From: Mugil cephalus
Taxonomy: Eukaryota; Chordata; Actinopteri; Mugiliformes; Mugilidae
Assembly (NCBI RefSeq): GCF_022458985.1
Contig: NC_061773.1
Location: 3,478,001 to 3,542,000 of the forward strand
DNA length: 64,000 nucleotides
Reading direction: 5' to 3'
The notes under the pieces are model-generated. The model searched no databases, was not told the origin of the DNA, and worked only from the letters and a program-made list of their open reading frames with translations. Shown here piece by piece: positions 45,800 to 59,227 of this stretch. Both the position numbers and the translations under genes were made by a program. Every line of letters starts with the position of its first letter. Position 1 is the stretch's first letter.

Positions 45800-47380
45800 T
45801 AATTTACACATGAGAAAGTAAAAGGTATGCAGTACTATAAATGTGCGAGAGTAGAGCAGGTAATGTTAGCATGGGGATGCGGGTTAAAGCTGTAGCTCCT
45901 GGAGTTATGTTTCAGTGGGTGCCAGCTCTTAGCAGTGGATCTGGGGTACTGCAGAGCTCTTCTGCTCATTCTCAGAGCACGCGATGGTCATCAAAGAAAG
46001 ACACTTATCCACTCTCTCCACTCATCTGCTCTCCATCCTTTCTCTTCCAAATGTTTAACATCATTGCTCGTGTATGCTATAAAACATACCTATGTTCTCA
46101 TGTCCTCAAGGTAAAATGTTCACAACAGAGATTTCTCAGTTTTGCAACATAACATTGTCCTCCATCCTGTATTTGCACTTCATCATTGTTCATTGTTCAC
46201 AGTATTTGTATAATTCTGAGTCAGCGTCTTCCTCCCGCTAGATATTGCGAAACTCTCATCATCGATTACCCTTTTCAAGCACATTCTCGTCCTTTCCCTC
46301 CCCATCCCACCTGCGTCCCTCTCTCCCTCTTCCTCTCTCTACCACCACCCTTCAGTTTACTGCAGTGTGGAATTTTCCAAGCACAGCAAGTGCTGCAGTG
46401 CTGGTACCCTGAGTGTTGGTGCTCGTGCTGCCTCCTTCCTCCTTCCTTTACACCAACACACATAAAAAAAATCCCCTTGAGAAATATCAGTAAAGGATTC
46501 ATCACCTCATCTAGGTCTGAATTCAATGGAAAAATACCAGACTGGCAGGGAGGCAGCTGTGATGAAAAGCAACCAGGGCACAAAAAGGAGGATGCGCACA
46601 CATTATTTTAAAGGGATGATACTGCATATTATTAATAAAAAAACACATAATCGCAACAGCTATATCAGCATTACCTTTAACATTATATATTAGTATCAAT
46701 ATTCCAGTGTTGCCATTCCTACAGCATTTTCTTATATGCACGATGGCTAATTATTTCTGGCCCAAATATTACAGCTTTTCTCTCTTTTAAGGATTATCTT
46801 AAGACTCATATAATGAACAAAGGTATTTGCTCTAAAGTCTCTCTCAAACACTGTGAATGAAAACATTACTGTAACAGCATAAAATAAAAGCTTCATCGTG
46901 TTGTAATTTGTGCAGCCGTGCATAAATTTTCAGCAATAGATAGATTAGATGTGAAGGACGTCTTGTTCCTGGCACTTGGCCTGATAACTCCACAGCAAAA
47001 CAGTCATGTAACAGTCAGATACTGCAGCATCTTGGGTGTGAAACTGGAGGAGGTGACTGGAAATGTGTTGATGACATTTTGTGACGACTGTGCAGCAGTG
47101 AGCTCCTGTTGTACCGTAGTAATGGTTGCGGTCGAGGCCATTTAGTGGGTATATGACTAGGGCACGTTTTTGCTGCAGCTTGTTGGGTCGGTGCGAAGTG
47201 ATGACGCTGTAAATGATACAGAGAGCGGGAATGTGAAGGTGTGCGCGTTAGTACATTGTAAATCATTGTCCTGCGTCACCGGTGATGCAGGGAGCATCAT
47301 TTACTCTGCTGCGGGGATGTCTTCAGTAACCTCAATGAGGATATGCATGTATCATTTACACACAGGGATACAGTATACTC
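45800..47380. other. Region without recognised gene
   Basis: Includes a pyrimidine-rich patch (46290-46350). The 141- and 108-residue open frames at 46186-46611 and 46275-46601 lie on opposite strands over that low-complexity patch and show no domain. Confidence 0.45.
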
Positions 47381-47387
47381 ACTAATA

Positions 47388-48575
47388 CACCCATCAGGCA
47401 TAACATTGTGACCACCTTCCTTATATTGTGTAGGTCTCCCCTAATAATAATAGTAATAATTTACACTGCATTGATCCCCAAGTTAATGTGTACAGATGGA
47501 GCAGTGGGCTGCAGCCTCAAGAAGACCACGCCTGAGCAGCAGATTTGGGTTGAGGGGAGGGGCCTCTGTGCATCATCCCACGGATACTTGATCAGTTTGG
47601 ATCTAGTGAAGCTGGAGGCCAGGTCAACACCTTGTGCTGTTCTTGAAGTGTTTTTGTGTGTGTGTCTGTGTCAGGCTGCATCCTGCTGGGGATGGCTGCT
47701 GCCATCAAGGAGTGTCATTACTATGGGGTGGGGGGGTCTGGTCTGGTCTAGGTGGGTGCTACATGTCAGAAAAATCCACATGAATGAATGCCAGGTCCAA
47801 AAGTTTCCCAACAGATAGGGGTGGAACAGCTTTGGATTTTTAAAGTTGACTACTAAGTCAACTACTATGCGATGAAAGTCAACTTGATGTCAACTAGTCG
47901 CTGATGTCACACATAAAACACAGTAGAAAGTAATGCTTTGCATATATTCTTGACCTAAATACATATTGTAAAAAGAAGCTATGGAGGATTTTCTGCAAGG
48001 TCATTGAACTGAACAACAACGTCAACAACAAAATAGAACACAACACTGAACATAAACACGCTTATCAAGACTACAGATATGTTTATAAATGCCATCAATG
48101 TCATTTAACGGCCCATCAAAGGGTGTTATATGGCGGCTGAAGTTCTAATAAATTTAGACAATGAAATTCATCAGCAAATTGTTGATTTACAGCGTCTTCC
48201 CTGTGTTACCACAGGTGAAGTTGTTAACTGACTGCAGTGTTGTACTTCTGGACTGACAAGTCACAGCAGAATGTATTCCATCTCCAGTGAAGTGCACTTA
48301 ATGAACCGCAATGACCCACTGACCTCCTCACCTATTTTCTCTGAGGCCTGCATGTTGTTATTGTCTTGTGATCGACGACTATCAGAATCAGAATTACTTT
48401 ATTGACACCAGGGGGAAGACTAGTCGACTTCCTGCTCTAGGCCTCATGGCCCAGCAGTAAAGTTGACTAGTTGACTAATTGGTTCAACCCCTGTCAGCAA
48501 AACATTGCATTGTCACATTGTGGTCAATGTTATTTACTTCTCCTGTCAGTGGTTTGCTTTAATGTATGCTGTATG
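47388..48575 (-). mobile_element. TA-flanked inverted-repeat family, copy 3, split by other elements
   Basis: Left edge after TA (47386-47387) is CACCCATCAGGCATAACATT, then 'gaccaccttcc'. Inner blocks are in the opposite orientation to the other copies: 'cttgatcagtttggatctag', 'caggtcaacaccttgtgctg', 'caggctgcatcctgctgggg'. After an insertion (47816-48493) the family resumes with 'ggtcaatgttatttacttct' and 'cctgtcagtgg' and a degraded right end. A fragment shared with the LINE tail at 61580-61660 ('gatccccaag', 'ggagcagtgggctgcagcc') is also embedded at about 47465-47520. Confidence 0.7.
47816..48493. mobile_element. hAT-like non-autonomous element, nested
   Basis: Ends are TAGGGGTGGAAC (left) and, reverse-complemented, CAGGGGTTGAACC (right), followed on both sides by mirrored AAGTTGACTA blocks. 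Flanking octamers CCAACAGA (47808-47815) and TCAGCAAA (48494-48501) look like a decayed 8-bp target duplication, the hAT signature. Length 678 bp; no transposase recognised. A LINE-tail-like fragment ('cagaatcagaattactttat', 48381-48402) is inside. Confidence 0.65.
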
Positions 48576-48579
48576 CTTT

Positions 48580-51200
48580 TTTTTTTAAAGCATCTACATT
48601 ACATTTCCCTTTGTCACACCTCTTCCACATGGAGAATGGACTACAGCCATTGCTGTTTGCCTGTGCTACTGTAGCAGCTGCTCAGTTCTGCATTTGATCA
48701 TGTAACTACTGCGTACATGCACACGAGATTTGAAAGATTTGTGTCAGTTCATACGTAATATGGAATGAGCACTCATTTTTGTTTTTAAATAAATCCTTAT
48801 AGCGTGGATCTCACTGGAAACTGAGTAAGACAAAACTCGCAGCACCCTGTGCAACTTGAGAAGGCATCACTCAGTGATGCTAGAGCCTGGTTATGATGAA
48901 CAGCGGATATTTGGCATCAGATTAATGAAGTTCGACATACATGGACTCTATTCAGGGTAACAAACATTTAACCAGCATGGATGTGTGTGACAAATCTCAG
49001 CCACTCCTCCCTGAATCCCTCTATCATTAGCTGTTCTCTTTCTGTCACTTTGTGGTGCCAAAGGAAACTAGAGCCAGCGAGCCTTAGTGACAGGAGGGGT
49101 TTTATGGGGATCCTGGGAAATTGGCCAGAGCAGGCCACTGCCACAGGTGCCAGTCATCTGTCCTTGTATGTGTAACCTTTGGGACAACAAAAGTGTCTGA
49201 CAGGGAACAATAAAGGTCAACATGTCACCTCTCTCAACCCACATAACATCATCACCTAAACTTTTAATATAAAATGTGTGTTCTTTCTACGAACCGGCTC
49301 GACAGGAATGTGTCTGAACTCCTGGCTGATGTACGGTAGTTTCAGCCTGTCTGACTCCATTTATTTCATGGAATAATCCCAGGGTTGCATAACTCTGACC
49401 CCCGAGCCCACCCCCACAACTACCCACTAAATCCCAGAGATCAAGACAGGGATCAGACAAAAAGAGGACAGAAAGAACAATGAAGGGACAGGATGGAACA
49501 GAAGAAGCAAGTGGATGTAAAGCTGCTTGACTGGCATGCAGCAAAGGGCATTTGGCCCTCTCCTCTGAGAGCACACAGACTGGGTGAGTACATTGTGGCA
49601 GCAGACGAAGGGTACAGCCAGAAAAGATAATGGCTAACACAGTGAAAACAAATGTCAACACAAACTCCCTATGAACAGCATGTCCATTTACCGTGTGCTG
49701 GGCTTCAGCAATAAAGTTAAGTGAAGAGTTAATCATGCCAACAGGCATAATGGAATTAAATGAAAAGTCAGCAGAGTTTCAAAATCTGTATTTCCCTGCA
49801 GGGACATTAAGCTTTGAAGAGATCTGCAAGAAATAAAAATAATAATAATAAATAAAAATAAAAAACTGAGAAGCGGGCAAGCCTCACTTGGTGTAAAGTA
49901 TCTGAGAGAACTAAAAAATAAATAAAATAAAATAAATGAATAACATAAAAACAAATAACTATCTCACTTTGCGATAGTCAGTTCTTCTTTTTTAAAGAAC
50001 CTACTTTAGTAGGAGAGAAAGAACAGCCAGGCTGAAGCCTCGTGGGCTTGAAGTCACTTTCTCCATACGTCCCTCAGAAAATGTTCCACCCTTGCTCTCG
50101 AGTATCCTATGTCAGCTTAGTAACACATAAACCTAACAGTATACCCTGGTGGAAACACTGAGAACAGGACATTAAGTTCAGTGCAGTGAAATGATATATG
50201 GCTCCACGTACACAGGAAATGATCTTTGCTGAATAGTCTAATATCCAAAAGACGTTCACGATGTTATAATGCTTGGCAGTGATCCCAATGATGACAGACT
50301 TGTGATATGAAAATAAAATAGTGAGGGTGCCCTGTCGTTTTGTCAGTTTCCATAAAGATGTTGGTATCCTAAAACATAGGTGCATTTTAGAGGGCTGAAT
50401 AATGTGCAAAACCCAACACGCGTCTCAGAAAGCAACTGATTTGGTTGCACTCTGCATGCAGACTAACGAGAAGTGATGGGGTGAAAGAGCATGTCATTTT
50501 TAGCTGTGCATCTACATCCCTCCTGTCTGTCCTTTCTTGATGTGACACCTTTCTGCAGATGGACATGCTCAGGAAAACTCCACAGACGCCCTCTTGCATA
50601 CGACAGAGGTGAAAAGTGATACGTCTGGTATCCTGTTACGTGCCAAGTCAACTCCCGACGCCGTCTCACTTTAATCACGTCAAAGACACCACTTCCTGCG
50701 TGTTGCAAAACAAAGACGAACGCAAAAAAGCACCACTGAATGTAACCATAACCGTTTGTGTGCGCTCTTCATCAGCCATTATTCATCTGTGGCGAGCCGG
50801 TGTGTCATCAGAGCGTAGCTGACCGGGGAAGAATCACCACAAGGAGCAAACGTAGGCACATGCAAAGGTTCAGTGACGCTCTGCTCAGCTCCCACTGTGA
50901 GTTGTTACAGTCCAGGCTCCAGAAAGGAGAATGAAGACAGAGGCTAAGCAGCAGTGGTGGAGAGATTCTGTGTATGTGACAGTAATTGCGCTTCACTGGT
51001 AAGAGACAGACACAAGCTCCTGAAATCACATTATGCACGTGTGATATGCTGGGTTTGAATGCATCCAGTCATGTCACACGTCAGACCCTTCCTCTTTGGC
51101 TTCTATGTGAGCTCTTTAAGTGATGCTAAATAGCAAGTTTCAGGAGCAGGATCACACCCCAACTGTGCCTCTTCATGTGTTACTTACACTTGTAGCACCT
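48580..51200. other. Region without recognised gene
   Basis: AT-rich, with A/T-rich low complexity at 49835-49960. The 153-residue open frame at 49287-49748 (minus) has no recognisable domain, no family resemblance and no promoter signals. Nothing else supported. Confidence 0.45.
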
Positions 51201-51202
51201 CT

Positions 51203-51462
51203 ACACTCCTTGATGGCAGCAGAAATCCCCAGCAGGATGCAGCCTGACACAGACACACACAAAAACACTTTAGGGACAACTCAAAGCATGAAGAACAGCA
51301 CAAGGTGTTGGCCTGGCCTCCAGGTCACTAGATCCCAAACTGATCAAGTATCTGTGAGTTGCACTGGAACCTTCTCTGATAAGGGTGTGTAACTGTTTTG
51401 GAGGCACAAGGGAAACATACACAATATTAGGAACGTGGTCGTAATGTTATGCCTGATAGGTG
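51203..51462 (+). mobile_element. TA-flanked inverted-repeat family, copy 4 (right half)
   Basis: Begins within the family at 'ctccttgatggcagcag' and runs through 'agcaggatgcagcctgacac', 'atcccaaactgatcaagtat' to the right terminus 'ggtcgtaatgttatgcctga' and 'taggtg' before TA (51463-51464). The left half is missing. Confidence 0.75.
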
Positions 51463-51469
51463 TATGTTT

Positions 51470-54400
51470 TACTTTCTATTCTGGTACACAGGCAAAGTAT
51501 TCATGCAGCAATGCTCAGAAATGAAACATTTAACTCAGCGCTCGTGTACAGGAGTCTCTATTTATGTTGTGAAAACATTTGATGCTCTCAACATTGCGAC
51601 TTTAATAAAACAGCCTCCTGAGTCTCAGCTGGGAGTCAGCTCAGCAGACAGTATCTGGTGATATCATGGATACTGTAAAATACTTTCCTGTTCCTGTGCA
51701 AATCTTAACATCTATTTTCAGGTGGCCATATAGCATGTGCTGGCTTCATTCATAAACATATGGTTCTTCCATCCTTTTTCTATCATTGCTGTGTGACCTG
51801 TTGGTATGTAAGGGCTGTACTGTGCAAAACATCTCATACTAAAACATTCCAATTTTAAAATGTGATTTTATGGGGATTTTATAACATATTTAACACCTGT
51901 CACTGTGCAACCCGACACAGAAAACTCCAAATATAGGATGTTTATAGCAAAAACCAAAGTAGTTAAAGAAAGACATTGTGGACTGGACAGTAGCTGTGTG
52001 CTGCAGGAGTTAGATGACAGTGTATGTGTGTCAGGGCTCCTCAGGGTGCATGTGCTTCATTTATTCATCCTTACTCCTTCACCTTGTGTTCTGAGATGCT
52101 GGGACATGGTAATGTAAAACCAAAACCCTCTGCGTGAGGATCCAGTCACCTGCTTAGCACTGCAGAGGCCCTCACTCAGTCAATACTACAATGTGTGTGT
52201 GTGTGTGTGTGTGCGTGTCTCAGTGAAAGATAGAATTAGTTCAGGGAGATAATTATATCAAACCCAATGGTCTCTTTTTGAGGCTCCTGTGAGAGGGAGT
52301 AAGAATAGAGTAAAATGATCTCATTACGCGTCTGACCTCAGCTATGCTCCAACACATGTGAAAGATGAGTGGAACTCGATGGCGTGACAATTATTGCACT
52401 AACTGGGACTCTACTGCTGTCAATTAGTGATTTTAGCTGTAATCTCATTTCAAAGAGAAAGGCTCACGATATGATGCACAATCAAAATATGAAAAGAATT
52501 GAATGCAGCAGGATTTGTTTCTCACTGGATCTGATGTTTTCCCTAATTAATAAGTAAAAGAAGCAAAAGATCACTAAAAATATTTGAACTTAACCCAACT
52601 TTTGCAAAGTTAGTCATTCCTAACTGAGTTCAAGGCCTCAGCTGGATCAGCTGATCTGTGTAAACAGCTCCAAGGGCTGGTAAATACATGACATTAGGTC
52701 TACATAAACACATGGAGGGGAGGAGGACTGGTAGGCTTGCAAAGATGTGGTTGCTTGACCCTATGTTTATAAAAGTTCTGCTGAGCTGACAATTCTGGCA
52801 GGCTTAAAGTCATCTGGCAAAAGTGCAATGCCAAATACTGCCCTGGTGGCCAGAGGTGTTCAAGAGATGACACCCCTGCTTCACTAAACACCTCAAACAT
52901 GAGAATTGGCACATTTCCCTGCAGTGGTTTGCCCCGGTTGCCTATCATCAGAGGACTTATAGTGATCATCCACCGTTTATCTATGTTCTGCAGGACACAC
53001 AGTGTAATTTTCTTTTCGCTGGAGTCAGGGCTGAGTAAGGCTTTCATATGCACCATGCCACCACCCCTGTTGTTAGCTTTACCTTAGCAACAGGACACAG
53101 CCCCAAGAACAACATCTACATCCATGGGTCACAGGACAGTAAACCCTGAAACATTGCAGCCGCCCCTCATGGTAGCCCTCTTCCTGTGCTATAAATAAAG
53201 ACTTTCCAACACACTGGTCAATGGGAATTCTTTACTTCACACTGGCCTAGTACGTAAGCCCTGCAAGGCAAGGGTCACTACCACTGTGGCATGTGCCTCA
53301 CTGGATTGCATTACGTGTCTGTCCGCCAACAACTGAAAGATCAGAGCACAGACGACAGCAGCAAGGAGACGATCTGTGACATGCATACAAGCAAAGGACC
53401 CTGTTTAACTGCAGTTAGATTTCCCATAAGCAGATAGCCTAGCCACCAAATTCATTAACTTGCAACCTGTCCTTTCTGCAAGATGTAGTAAGTGCATTAT
53501 AATACTGAAAGGAATAGACCAGAAAAACAATAGAGAGGAGGAAAAAAACAAACATATTTTAGTTTGTTCTGTTTTTGGTCAAGTTGACAGTAGAAGAATA
53601 GGAGCTGCAGCTACATCAAACAGAACTTAACTACCGCTTTCACTTCATTGTTTGCCGACAGGAAACATTTGAGCTAATTTGTAATTTCAGCCCTGAATGC
53701 ACAGAGCTTCCTGCCATTTTCTACTTTGATGAAATGCTGGGGAATTTGTGGCATGTTTCCAGAGACACGGGTCTTCTGCTGATCTAACCAAGAATGGCCT
53801 CCTTGGAAATCTTGACTAAAAATAGTTACTTGTTGGCAGGAGGAGCAGGTATTCAGTTTCTATGCTAATGGACAAATATGAAACTGCGCTATGATCTATG
53901 TATTTATTTGAATAAAATGGTACAACTTGTAATATGCATAAAGACCAACTAAGTTCTTAGGCACTTGAATGCATAGACAGATACACTTCTTTCCACCACT
54001 GCTTCTTGGGAAATGAAAAAAGAGAACTAGAAATGGTAAATTCAACAACATGGTTTAATGTAAGTACCAGATTGGAACCAGGACACAGACATGTTGCAGC
54101 TGTCTGATATAAGTACTATTTAACAGACTATCCCCTGCCCTCATATACATGATCGTGACATGACATCATCATGATCAACCTCAGGAAGTTTGTTGATGGA
54201 AGGAAGTTGGTATATTATAAATAAGTACTGGCTTTTTATTTAAAAAGAGAAGCAAAACAAAGTTTTCTGGTATAACTTGTCTGATCAGCCAGAGATACAT
54301 GATTTTCCAGACAGAATGAAGGTCAAACTCATTCTAGTGTTATGTTTCCTTTTTTTTTTTAATAATGAAAAAAAATTGCCTCCCATGCAAAATGTAACCG

Positions 54401-55090
54401 ATACTGGACAGAGGTGAATACAGTATCGCCACCAGCCAGTCCTTCAGTTCCACTTTGTGTTTGGATAATGGCTATTTTGCATCGGCCGTATCATGAGACA
54501 GTGTCCCTCTCTAAGCTGTCTGGGACAGGAGGGACTGGAACAGGGAGAGATAGGGAATCTTTGTGTCATTTAGTACCAGGTCTGTAACTGAAAGAAAGAC
54601 CACAGTCTGCACTCAATGATGGTGCATTTGAAAGCAATAGTATCCATGTCTAGCTCATTTTGTGAGCCTCCCTTTCACTTTCTCTGATGTCTGTCTGTGT
54701 GTTACTATAGGCCATCTGCTTTTTCACCCAAGTTCAATGGCTCTAAGTGTTCTAAAGGCCTCACAGCGAGCTTCAGGGCAATCTGAGATCTGAAAAGAGG
54801 AAGCGCACATGGGAGTGGGCTGGTTGAATACAGGAAGTGGACCTATTCCGAGTATCTGCACAGCAAAACAAAGCACTCATCCTGTCCTCTGTCTGCAGTG
54901 CTGACCTAGAGATTTGATACAACTGCTGAGTAGAGGACTTCTCTTAACAGAACTGGACAAACAGCTGGACTTTTTGTCAGAGTAGAAAAAGCTCAGCCAA
55001 TTTTAATAACACTTTCCTGAATTAAGTTCACCTCAGAGGACAGACTGTTTCATGTTGAGATTTCCAGTTCGACATGTGCCATGATCAATG
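51470..55090. other. Region without recognised gene
   Basis: A (TG)n array at 52192-52213 and otherwise unclassified DNA. A 118-residue open frame at 52700-53056 (minus) has no recognisable motif. No exon recognised. Confidence 0.45.
52192..52213. repeat. (TG)n microsatellite
   Basis: About 11 TG units. Confidence 0.85.
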
Positions 55091-55096
55091 ACTGTA

Positions 55097-55540
55097 CAAC
55101 AATCAGCCACAACATTAAAACCACTGACAGGATTAGTAAATAACATTGACCATCCTGTGACAACACAATTTTCTGCTTGGAAACTCCCCACCCCCCCACC
55201 CTATATGAGACTCCTTGATGGCAGCAGCCATCCCCAGCAGGATGCAGCCTGACACAGACACACACACAAAAATGCTTTAGGAACAAAAAAACATAAAGAA
55301 CAGCACAAGGTGTTGACCTGGCCTCCAAATTCACTAGATCCCAAACTGATCAAGTATCTGTGGGATGATCCACAGAGGCCCCTCCCCTCAACCCATAGGA
55401 CCCAAAGACCCCACTAACAACATCCTGTTAGCAGACACCACAGGACACCCTCAGAAGACCCATGTCCATTCTCTGATGATCACAACTTTGAGAACTGCAC
55501 AATATTAGGAAGGTGGTCATAGTGTTATGCCTGATCAGCG
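55097..55540 (+). mobile_element. TA-flanked inverted-repeat family, copy 5 (most complete, 444 bp)
   Basis: Bounded by TA at 55095-55096 and 55541-55542. The ends are related inverted repeats of about 28 bases (left 'aatcagccacaacattaaaa', right reverse-complement 'gatcaggcataacactatga', both followed by CCAC). In plus frame, 55319-55363 encodes WPPNSLDPKLIKYLW, which aligns without gaps to the WPSQSPDLNPIENLW block of Tc1/mariner transposases (W, P, S, D, I, L, W shared). This supports a MITE derived by internal deletion from a Tc1/mariner-type element. Confidence 0.72.
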
Positions 55541-55634
55541 TATATGAAGGTGATGTCACCCATATGATTCCATGAGTTTTCAGGTGGCAAGTTATGACCT
55601 AAATAGTTAGTCATGAATGTCAAGAAACAAACTA

Positions 55635-55700
55635 TTTTTTCCGCGGGGGCTGTAAATGTTTATTCCTGGTGTAAAGTTGGGCCTTTTAACGCCACCTGAG
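55635..55700. repeat. Teleost dispersed repeat fragment
   Basis: 'gggctgtaaatgtttattcc' and 'gtgtaaagttgggcctttta' are part of the same family as 32945-33190 in a different segment. Confidence 0.5.
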
Positions 55701-56079
55701 GTACTGCAGTTTTTGGTGCTTCCTTGTTGGCTTGGCTGGGACTCCAAAAGTAATCAATCAAAATGGCTGACAGTGAGAAATGCTAGCCAAGTTAGCCAAG
55801 GCTAATGACTGGAGGCACCAGGGAACCAGATGATGAATTAAAAGGCTGTGACACATAATATGTCATTTTAATCAGAATTTTTAAACACAGCTATACTACC
55901 AAATACCACTAGGGTTTACGTTTTGAACTACTAACTTCTGTGGATGAGGCACAGTGAGAGGTGTTCGACTGTGCTCAAAAAGGCAAGCGAAAACTTTCGA
56001 GTTCTGATTTGTCTTGGCGAAAGCATCAGTTACAGAATCCCCGTTCCTGTATTGTTGCTTACCAGGCCCTTGCTATGTC

Positions 56080-56600
56080 ATGGTTTCTAGTGAAGTAGGA
56101 CCCAAATGCAAGGTACTAAAGGAACATAGGAACTGGCAACAAAATTACTTAAACAAAAACAGTCAAGACCAAAACCAAGATATGATCTCAGGAACACAAG
56201 GAAGCAGTGAAGGACAAACAGAGTAATAAAACAGACGACTTGATACAGTACAAAGCGAAAGGCAGGAGTATTTATACACATGAGCAGAGGGGCTAATGAG
56301 ATACAAGTGAGGCAGGGGACAGAGCACATAAGGAGAAACCAATCCAACAATCAAAGGGGGAAACACAGACAATGAACAAAAAGTCATCTTCTCAAATCTC
56401 ATCTCATGTGTTTGGATGGTGGGGAGGAAGCAGTAGTACCCAGGGAGAACATGCAAACTCCACAGAGAGAGCCCTGATCTGAACCTGGGCTTTATTGCTG
56501 TGAGGAGAACAAGAACTGTACAAAATAAAAACAGGAAACAAGGAAAACCAGATAGAGTCTACTACTCAAAAGACCGTGGCACTGCTTACTGGGACACCTT
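56080..56600. repeat. Composite of teleost dispersed repeats
   Basis: 56085-56390 carries 'aagtaggacccaaatgcaag', 'ggagtatttatacacatgag', 'gaggggctaatgagat' and 'acaatcaaagggggaaacac', a recurrent teleost transposon-type sequence of unsettled class. It is broken at 56395-56500 by the 'cagggagaacatgcaaactc' repeat seen at 2690, and seems to resume at 56505 with 'acaaaataaaaacaggaaac'. This looks like one repeat inserted into another. Confidence 0.5.
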
Positions 56601-59227
56601 CATATAAATGATGTTGCAAAGGGGATTTGTGAGTCAGTGGCTCCCACGTGGGAAGTAAAGTAAACAAAATGCTTGTTCAAGTTGTAATGTCAGCTGTAAG
56701 TCCTACAGGCCATCTCTTTAGCAGGCTGGCCACCAGGCTACTTTGTGTTGGGAAGCTGTAGGAAACGATTTCCGTTTGAAGGAAAAAAAAACATTATTTA
56801 TAGACTTTTATTAACTTTCTATCCACCTCTCACTTTTTTTTTAAACATCAGCAAACCAGCCACAACTTGTGAACTTGAGATTATCAATACCACAAGAGGG
56901 GAGTTCTGAAATTTACTGTTCTTGCTAACATGATAAATACCACAGCACGAGTCATCATCTGTGTAATTAGCTACACCTGCGCTCTACCTGCCAGGACATG
57001 TCAAAATGGCTGCCATGAGAGACGCTCACACTCTGTCAGAAATCACTTGTTCTTACATCACTCATGGAAGAATAAAGAGTTTAATCCCTAACAGGCATGT
57101 GATGACTAATGTGACATGCAGTCACGTTACCAAACAGAACCCCAACATGAGTCGATTCATGATCTCTGCCTGACCATAAAGAATCAGAAAGGTGAGTTAC
57201 ACAGAGTCTCAATCGTCACACCCATACCAGCACATTATTACAAACATGAAGACGAAAGCCTGGTGACGCAGTTACCAGAAACCACTTGACCATGGCTTCA
57301 ACTGTTAACGCAACAATGAAATAATCAAGGGTTACAATACCACAAAAAGTCATTTTATTTCATATTCTTTTCCTGGGATCACTGCCAGATCTCTGCAACT
57401 GTGGGTCATCTTATAACAATAATGTTCCATGTTAACATATATGAATCTACTATTTGTAATTAAATATGATTCATGAGGCTCCATTTTTTGGTGGAAAGCA
57501 GAAACACTAAAAGCAACCTGGAAAAATAAGTTCACTGTAAAACTAACAGATGCAAAAAAAAAATAAATAACTATATTTTGGTGGAAGATCCATCATAAAC
57601 ATGGAGAAACAAAATGTCATTTAAGTTCAGCAATAACGTCATACCCAATGCAAGTTCCTGTAAACTGTGTAAAATAAAGAATACGTTTTTCTGGCAAATC
57701 AAAGACAAGTTCAAACACACTCTCTCCTCCGGTCGTCTCCTCAAACACACCGACACACACAAACACAATGTCACGTGCCACGTTCAGAGTGCACCGGGTT
57801 TGCTCTTCCCTGGGAAAGGTGTGTATAAATAACCCAACATTCACCCTCGTACCTGCTGAACTATCTGGGAAACGCAGAAAGAGAAGTGCATATGCTCAGA
57901 AGCCGATAGTCCAGTTTTAATGTGTACAAAGGTCATAAATCATAGACGGACAGGCCGCAGTCCTGGAGGGCATTACCACAACAGCTAATGTTTAGTTTGT
58001 GATCAAAGACCTGTTGCGAAAAGTAAACTTTAAAATAAAAATGGTCAGTGACTTCTCAAACATTATATATCTTTGTGAAATCTGTTGATGCCATAAAATG
58101 TCTTAGTTTGGTTTCTTAAAAACGTTTAAACCCATCGTAAAGTTATAGAGTGAGATCAACATTTCTTGAGGAAGTGTTGAGATGGAGTGCATACTCCAAA
58201 CTGTAGAGACCGTAAAGACGTAAACAGAGAGAAGGGAGGTGTGCGTGGGAGCAGTGTCTGGTTCCTGTTGGCGAGGAATGCATCATTTCAAATACAGGTG
58301 AATTAAAACATATGATGGCAAGTTATGTAATGCAGTGTGTCCTTGGTGTCTGTGTGTACGTGTGTGTAGCTGTTTAAGAACTCTCGCTTGAGCTCTGTCT
58401 CCATTTACACGTACAAGACTAAAAGAGTTTTCATGTAAACACATTCATACAAAATCCAGAATCCCAAAAAGATAAGTCTCCAGACTATTACAAAAATGCT
58501 ACAAACATGTGTTGCATCTAATACAAGAGGCTGCATCAGTCGTAGTGTAGCCGAGGTGAATTCCAAGTATTTAGCCCTTGTAAAAGTGACGCATGTGGCT
58601 ATCATGAGAGTCCTTGACTTTGCATACATCTGCTGATAGGAGGGTACCTTTACACCGGCAACAAGGAGCTATGTTGGCGTTGTCAGAGTAGAAGATGCAA
58701 TGTCCACTGTGAACCTCTGTTAAAGCCTAACGCCACATCGCGTGGCCTTTGCAAAACAATTGTGTAGCTCTGCAAAGCTGTTACAGGAAAAACAAAGGTC
58801 TGCATGGCAAATTGATTAACTAGCAGCAGATCTAAAATAAAGCCGTTTCACCATTCATCCATGTGGTTTTAGAACGGTCAGATTGCATTTGTTTTACGTT
58901 TGTTTTAGACGCACCATGATCTGGATAATAGAGAACCTTGAGACACAAATGAGCAGCTTGTAGCACAACATAGAGTCTAAAGATGTTTTACAGGTGCACC
59001 ACGTTGGGGTGGAATTTCTGTTGGAAAATAAGTAATCAGAGCACTCTACTCGTTCTGTGCGTGTAATCCAACATGTGAAGATGGGCTCACAAGCACAGAG
59101 AAAACACCAAGAACCCAGAGCGGCAAATGAGTCAAGAATACACAGTGTAGATCTGTTTTATGTTTCTTATCTACTGGAAGTCACAGCGTTCACTACTTTG
59201 AGCTATTGGTCTTGAACCCATGCACAG

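Noticed and set aside
46186..46611. 141-residue plus-strand frame and 108-residue minus-strand frame
   Set aside because: Mutually overlapping in a pyrimidine-rich low-complexity patch; neither resembles a protein.
48405..48418. Possible CTCF core (ACACCAGGGGGAAG)
   Set aside because: Breaks the essential GGC of the core and belongs to a LINE-tail-like fragment.
49287..49748. 153-residue open frame on the minus strand
   Set aside because: No recognisable domain, no family resemblance, no supporting splice or promoter signals; its composition fits a chance frame.
52700..53056. 118-residue minus-strand frame as a possible exon
   Set aside because: No recognisable motif and no convincing splice context; left unannotated.
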